DNA of 8,095 bases from Chloroflexota bacterium. Its GTDB lineage: Bacteria > Chloroflexota > Limnocylindria > QHBO01. A program made the translations under genes and the position numbers. The stretch spans positions 1 to 8,095 of the forward strand of contig JACCWY010000044.1 of the NCBI GenBank assembly GCA_013697395.1. Direction: 5' to 3'. Positions 5,424 to 8,095 of this stretch are shown piece by piece. Position 1 is the stretch's first letter; each line of letters starts with the position of its first letter. The notes under the pieces were generated by a model that saw only the letters and a list, made by a program, of their open reading frames with translations, searched no databases and had not been told where the DNA came from.

Positions 5424-6206
5424 ATGAACGCTCAGCGCAGCGGGACCCTAGAGGGGTCCGAGGAGGTCGGCAAGCATCCAATCGCACGTCAGGCAGAACT
5501 CTCGCGGTTTGCGGTGGGTGGAGTCGACGATATCCTCGTGTTCAGGCACTCTGACGCCGGCTTCTCGCTGATCGGCGGCACAGGTCGCGGAGCAGGCTGG
5601 GCGGGGATCGTCGACCTCGATCTGGCCGACGACTCGCTTGTTGGACGCGCCTGGCGAGCCGGCGTGGCATGCCGGCAGGCCGGAGCCCATGCGCGCCAGG
5701 TCGCAGGGCCGTACCATGCGCGCCATGCGATGGCGGTGCCGGTCGGCGAGCACTTCGTCGTCGTCTTCGGAGCGAATCGGCCGATCGAGATGCGCGAGCC
5801 TGATTTCGTGCGTATTGCCGTCACTGCCGTCGACCGCATCCACGGCGTCCCAGCTGACAAGTTGCTTGCCGATGAGCTTGAGCTCGTCCACGCAGTGCGC
5901 GGGCTGATGGCGTACCGACCGGAGAATGTTCGGGACACTGTGCGGCACGTGGCTAGCGTGGCAGCCCGGGCCCTCTCGTGTGAGGTGGCCCTCATCCGCG
6001 TCGACATTGAGGGCGCGCAGCTCATCGAGGCGGTCCATCTCGACGCCGTGCAACTAAGCGGTCATAGACGTGGCAGCCAACGGCTACCTGGCCGAGGCGG
6101 CGACGTCCGCGGCGGCGGAGATCGAACAGGCGGCGGCGCCGAGCGCCAGCGCGCGTATGTTCGGCATCGAGGTGGCATCGCACATGGTGCTCCGCCTCGG
6201 GACTGA
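5424..6206 (+). CDS. GAF-GGDEF diguanylate cyclase, N-terminal sensory part (frameshifted)
   Basis: This is the first part of a gene that continues in another frame from about 6058. Residues ~15-210 look like GAF-type sensory sequence. The first module runs from ARQAELSRFAVGGVDDILVF to about residue 135 (SLIGGTGRGAGWAGIVDLDL, AMAVPVGEHFVVVFGANRP). A linker follows (ADKLLADELELVHAVRGLMA), then the start of a second module (VRHVASVAARALSCEVALI). The region has no transmembrane segment, so a cytosolic signal-responsive enzyme is expected. After about residue 211 the frame becomes Arg/Gly-rich (the shadow of the continuing gene) and stops at 6206, so the last ~50 residues are not native. The ATG start lacks a ribosome binding site but follows a -10-like box. 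As the sequence stands, this half alone would lack the cyclase domain. Confidence 0.75.
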   Translation: MNAQRSGTLEGSEEVGKHPIARQAELSRFAVGGVDDILVFRHSDAGFSLIGGTGRGAGWAGIVDLDLADDSLVGRAWRAGVACRQAGAHARQVAGPYHARHAMAVPVGEHFVVVFGANRPIEMREPDFVRIAVTAVDRIHGVPADKLLADELELVHAVRGLMAYRPENVRDTVRHVASVAARALSCEVALIRVDIEGAQLIEAVHLDAVQLSGHRRGSQRLPGRGGDVRGGGDRTGGGAERQRAYVRHRGGIAHGAPPRD

Positions 6207-6882
6207 CCCCGCGATCGGCGCTCTCGCCCTGGCGCATGCTTCGGCACGGCCGCGCGGCTTCACTTCACTGTGTCAGCGGATCGGCCGAGCCATTGCGGAG
6301 GCGGCCGAGCTGCTGATCACTCAGGCCGTGGCGCGCGAGCAGCTGGCGGCCGAGCGCGACCTGCTGGCGCGCATCAGCGGTACCGATTCGCTCACTGGGC
6401 TGGCGAACCGTCGAGCGTGGGACGAGGCAGCCGCCAAGCTCCTCGACGGGCGGGACAACGTTCCCGCCTTCGTGCTGAGTGGCGATCTCGACGGACTCAA
6501 AGTCGCCAACGATCGATATGGGCACGCAGCTGGTGACGTCCTGCTTCGTGCAACAGCGAATCTCCTCCAGTCATGCGTGCGCGATGGGGATGTGGTTGCG
6601 CGCATCGGTGGCGACGAGTTCGCCGTCCTGCTTCTCGATGCGGATGGCCGGGCAGCGGCCCGTATCCAAGCGAGCATCCGCCGTGCGGAACGCGTCTGGC
6701 GCGTTACCGAGCACGGCCTGAGCCCGCGGCTGTCCCTCGGTTCGGCTGCAGTGGTGGCCAACGACGTGGACGGAGCACGTCAGGTTGTCGATCGGCGGAT
6801 GTACGCGAACAAGCGCCGCCGTGCGTCGTCGGCGATAGCACCGCATCGACAGCGAGCGGATCGGCGTCGCCCGCCGTCATGA
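6070..6882 (+). CDS. GAF-GGDEF diguanylate cyclase, C-terminal catalytic part (frameshifted)
   Basis: This frame completes the gene begun at 5424; coding-like sequence starts just after an in-frame TAA at 6055-6057, and the GTG at 6070 is only the first available start. It holds the end of the second GAF-like module (FGIEVASHMVLRLG, RPRGFTSLCQRIGRAIAEAA), a signalling helix (AREQLAAERDLLARI), then a GGDEF domain that condenses two GTP into cyclic di-GMP. Visible motifs are DSLTGLANRR, DLDGLKVANDRYGHAAGD, the inhibitory RxxD site RDGD (6580-6591) five residues before the GGDEF signature (6607-6621), and the C-terminal DRRMYANKRRR. No EAL domain follows. All catalytic residues are intact, so either the frame break is recent, or it is a sequencing error, or the half is translated independently. 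Downstream 6883-7199 shows no gene. Confidence 0.82.
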   Translation: MAANGYLAEAATSAAAEIEQAAAPSASARMFGIEVASHMVLRLGTDPAIGALALAHASARPRGFTSLCQRIGRAIAEAAELLITQAVAREQLAAERDLLARISGTDSLTGLANRRAWDEAAAKLLDGRDNVPAFVLSGDLDGLKVANDRYGHAAGDVLLRATANLLQSCVRDGDVVARIGGDEFAVLLLDADGRAAARIQASIRRAERVWRVTEHGLSPRLSLGSAAVVANDVDGARQVVDRRMYANKRRRASSAIAPHRQRADRRRPPS

Positions 6883-7199
6883 GGCCCAGCATCCAGCCTC
6901 TCCATGACGACAGGCCGCGGGCCGAGCGGATCGGCAGCTTTGCCAATCACGAAGCCCGTGCTCGACCACGGCATTCGCACGGCGGAGCAGTTCCAGCGGT
7001 ACCTTGATTGTTCGGCAAACCTGCCGCATCAAAGGCAATTGGCTGACCGGCCTAGACCTTCGCGAGGATCGGCTCGAGGCGCCCGCTCCGCATCCTGCCA
7101 GGACGACCGCTAAAGAATGGCCCCGATCCGAACCGCGCGCAGTCGGTTCGGACAGGGATCCGAGGACGCCCGGTCATCGGTCCACCTCTCTCTTCGTGG
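6883..7199. other. Gene-free stretch after the cyclase
   Basis: No open frame here combines a credible start, G/C-ending codons and recognisable motifs. A minus frame (around 7160-7052) ends in RLEPILAKV before a TAG and could be the tail of a degraded protein, and a plus frame reads TKPVLDHGIRTAEQFQRYLD around 6949. Neither can be extended or assigned. No terminator hairpin with a T-run follows the cyclase stop. Confidence 0.35.
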
Positions 7200-7545
7200 C
7201 GCAGCGATCGGCTGCCGCCATCACGGACCTCCGCGTCGGTTGACATGGCAATCGACATCGAGCGCCAGCGCGGCATCGACCGGTGGGTCGGCGTCTGATC
7301 CGCGAGCGGCAGGCGCAGCGGCTTCTCCTCGGTCGCGTCGGTCCGGTACACCACGACGACGAGGCCCACGTAGTAGCCGATGAGGTCAGCTGGTGCCGAT
7401 CACGCCCCCTGATCGAGCTGACGTGTCACAAGCGTGTGAACCTCGAAGGTGGATTGCTTCGCCGTATCCAGCGAAAGACCCGCCTCCCGATAGGCCGGCG
7501 CCAGCCGCTCTCCGAAGAACCGCTCCTGCGGCGCGGTCGTCATCG
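7200..7545 (-). pseudogene. Unrecognised coding-like remnant with internal TGA
   Basis: On the minus strand a single frame reads FFGERLAPAYREAGLSLDTA and then TFEVHTLVTRQLDQGA. It meets TGA at 7402-7400 and carries on in the same frame with ADLIGYYVGLVVVVYRTDAT, EEKPLRLPLADQTPTH and RSMPRWRSMSIAMST. The part after the TGA has almost exclusively G/C-ending codons, a strong coding sign for this genome, and the competing plus frames there have stops. I do not recognise the family. It may be one gene broken by a nonsense mutation, or two adjoining pieces. Its upstream side overlaps the DUF3800 remnant on the other strand, where either frame could be partly a shadow. Confidence 0.35.
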
Positions 7546-7829
7546 ACCCGCGCAACGAGGGCGCCGGGGCACTCGACGACCGGATGAGGGTCGTGCACCG
7601 CGAACTGCAGCGGGCTCGGTCTACGATCGTCGAGGACCCATTCTTTCCGGCGTCGAAGCTGTCGGCGGGTCTGCAAGTCGCGGACGTCTGCGCCTGGGCC
7701 GTGCGAAAGCACGTCCAGGCCGAAGCGGGCAAGGGGAAGGAGACCCCCATCTACGCTGGCGCGCGCGCGCGCTACCGCCGGTCCGGCTCGGGGACCATCA
7801 AGGGCTACGGCGAGAAGGTCTTTCCGTAG
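7494..7829 (+). pseudogene. DUF3800-family protein, C-terminal remnant
   Basis: The frame opens after a TAG at 7491-7493 and ends at a natural TAG at 7827-7829. From about 7535 it reads AVVIDPRNEGAGALDDRMR, then STIVEDPFFPASKLSAGLQV, ADVCAWAVRKH, and ends YRRSGSGTIKGYGEKVFP. The blocks 'VEDPFF-xSxxSxGLQxADxxAxAVRxH' and a terminal 'RSGxGxxKGYGxKVFP' are characteristic of DUF3800 proteins, which are RNase H-like and often found near mobile or defence loci. The N-terminal half, including the Asp-containing first strand (usually YxDESG), is missing; the first ATG is at 7584. It is a truncated remnant of about 100 residues out of a usual 220-260. Confidence 0.65.
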
Positions 7830-7840
7830 GACCGGGCGGG

Positions 7841-7918
7841 TATACTGAGGTTCGCAAGGTCGGAGGGCGACAACGTCGCCCGCTCGGGCTCACGCCCGAC
7901 CGGCCTGCTTCCTTTTTT
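7841..7918 (+). ncRNA. Candidate small structured RNA or tandem-hairpin terminator
   Basis: Twelve bases after the DUF3800 stop lies TATACT (7841-7846), a good -10 box. It is followed by hairpin GGGCGAC-AAC-GTCGCCC (7865-7881), hairpin TCGGGC-TCAC-GCCCGA (7884-7899) and a T6 run (7913-7918). An alternative outer stem GGTCGG/CCGACC (7858-7863 with 7896-7901) would enclose the first hairpin. The arrangement of -10 box, ~60 bases of stem-loops and a T-run fits a very short independent transcript. The hairpins with the T-run could also simply terminate DUF3800 transcription, although the T-run starts 13 bases after the last stem. No standard -35 is seen. Confidence 0.35.
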
Positions 7919-8017
7919 CGACGGCTCGCAGTGCGGGTCGACTCGCGCCCGCTATCAAGCGAGGTCTAAGCCCGGATCCACCGATGACCCGCTGGTGAGA
8001 GAGCGCTGAAACGACGA

Positions 8018-8095
8018 ATCAGGTGCCCATCCGAACTGGGAAGATGGCGTTGAGAAACAGCCCATCGACCCGACAGAGGAGCACCTGATCGATGC
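8018..8095 (+). mobile_element. Probable left end of an insertion sequence with start of its gene
   Basis: An ATG at 8092-8094 is preceded by GAGGAG (8076-8081) ten bases upstream, so a gene probably starts at the window edge. The leader contains a 9-bp inverted repeat (ATCAGGTGC 8018-8026 with GCACCTGAT 8081-8089). The second arm overlaps the ribosome binding site region, so folding could mask it. A smaller CCCA...TGGG stem lies at 8027-8040. The compact leader resembles the 5' end of an actinobacterial IS (an IS1380-type element is my guess), where such a stem limits read-through transposase translation. Only one codon is visible. Confidence 0.35.

Noticed and set aside
5448..6053. Minus-strand 201-codon open frame opposite the GAF region
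   Set aside because: It is antisense to the GAF-containing frame, which has clear family-like sequence on the plus strand.
7400..7402. Selenocysteine readthrough of the TGA in the minus-strand remnant
   Set aside because: No selenoprotein family is recognised and I saw no convincing SECIS-like hairpin just downstream; a nonsense mutation is simpler.
7283..7969. Plus-strand 228-codon open frame
   Set aside because: It overlaps the DUF3800 frame and is Arg/Gly-rich; the DUF3800 motifs lie in another frame, so this is a shadow.
1..8095. CRISPR array, tRNA or rRNA genes
   Set aside because: No regularly spaced direct repeats, no cloverleaf with a T-loop consensus and no rRNA-like conserved segments were found on reading both strands.

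Overview
The window is high-GC DNA with strongly G/C-ending codons and actinobacterial-type genes: IS30 and IS3 transposases, O-methyltransferase, F420-type luciferase-like oxidoreductase, DUF3800 and GAF-GGDEF families. I infer a high-GC Actinomycetota chromosome, possibly Thermoleophilia, but nothing here fixes the taxon. Intact genes are the minority. Most of the window is a mosaic of truncated and frameshifted gene pieces around insertion-sequence debris.

Layout. Bases 1-96 hold the first 32 codons of a minus-strand gene leaving the left edge; it may be a uridine-kinase-like P-loop gene. Bases 423-785 (minus) encode an unrecognised 120-aa protein with a good ribosome binding site. Bases 1058-1330 (plus) hold a decayed O-methyltransferase. 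Convergent to it is an apparently intact 204-aa nucleotidyltransferase of the aminoglycoside 2''-adenylyltransferase type (1335-1949, minus). Next come two fragments on opposite strands that meet near base 2199/2200: the C-terminal half of an aminoglycoside-phosphotransferase-like kinase and a piece of a luciferase-like oxidoreductase.

Bases 2407-3856 are a composite transposon remnant. A leader with a ribosome binding site runs into an IS30 transposase that lacks its N-terminal helix-turn-helix region and is broken by two frameshifts. The second frameshift fuses it in frame to the last ~98 residues of an IS3-family transposase. Bases ~3860-4080 look like the 5' part of a group II intron without its reverse transcriptase. 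After a gene-poor stretch, 4384-5202 (minus) encodes a second, different nucleotidyltransferase (272 aa). A 221-bp divergent spacer separates it from a GAF-GGDEF diguanylate cyclase (5424-6882, plus). This gene is split by a single +1-type frame change near 6055-6070, although its GGDEF active site and RxxD inhibitory site are intact.

The right end holds a coding-like minus-strand remnant with an internal TGA, a DUF3800 C-terminal remnant (plus), a candidate short structured RNA or terminator (7841-7918), and the start of another gene or IS at the edge.

I see no convincing multi-gene system. The working genes are probably the two nucleotidyltransferases, the 120-aa protein and possibly the cyclase. 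The most unusual object is the IS30/IS3 chimeric reading frame, which looks like decay by successive insertion and deletion.
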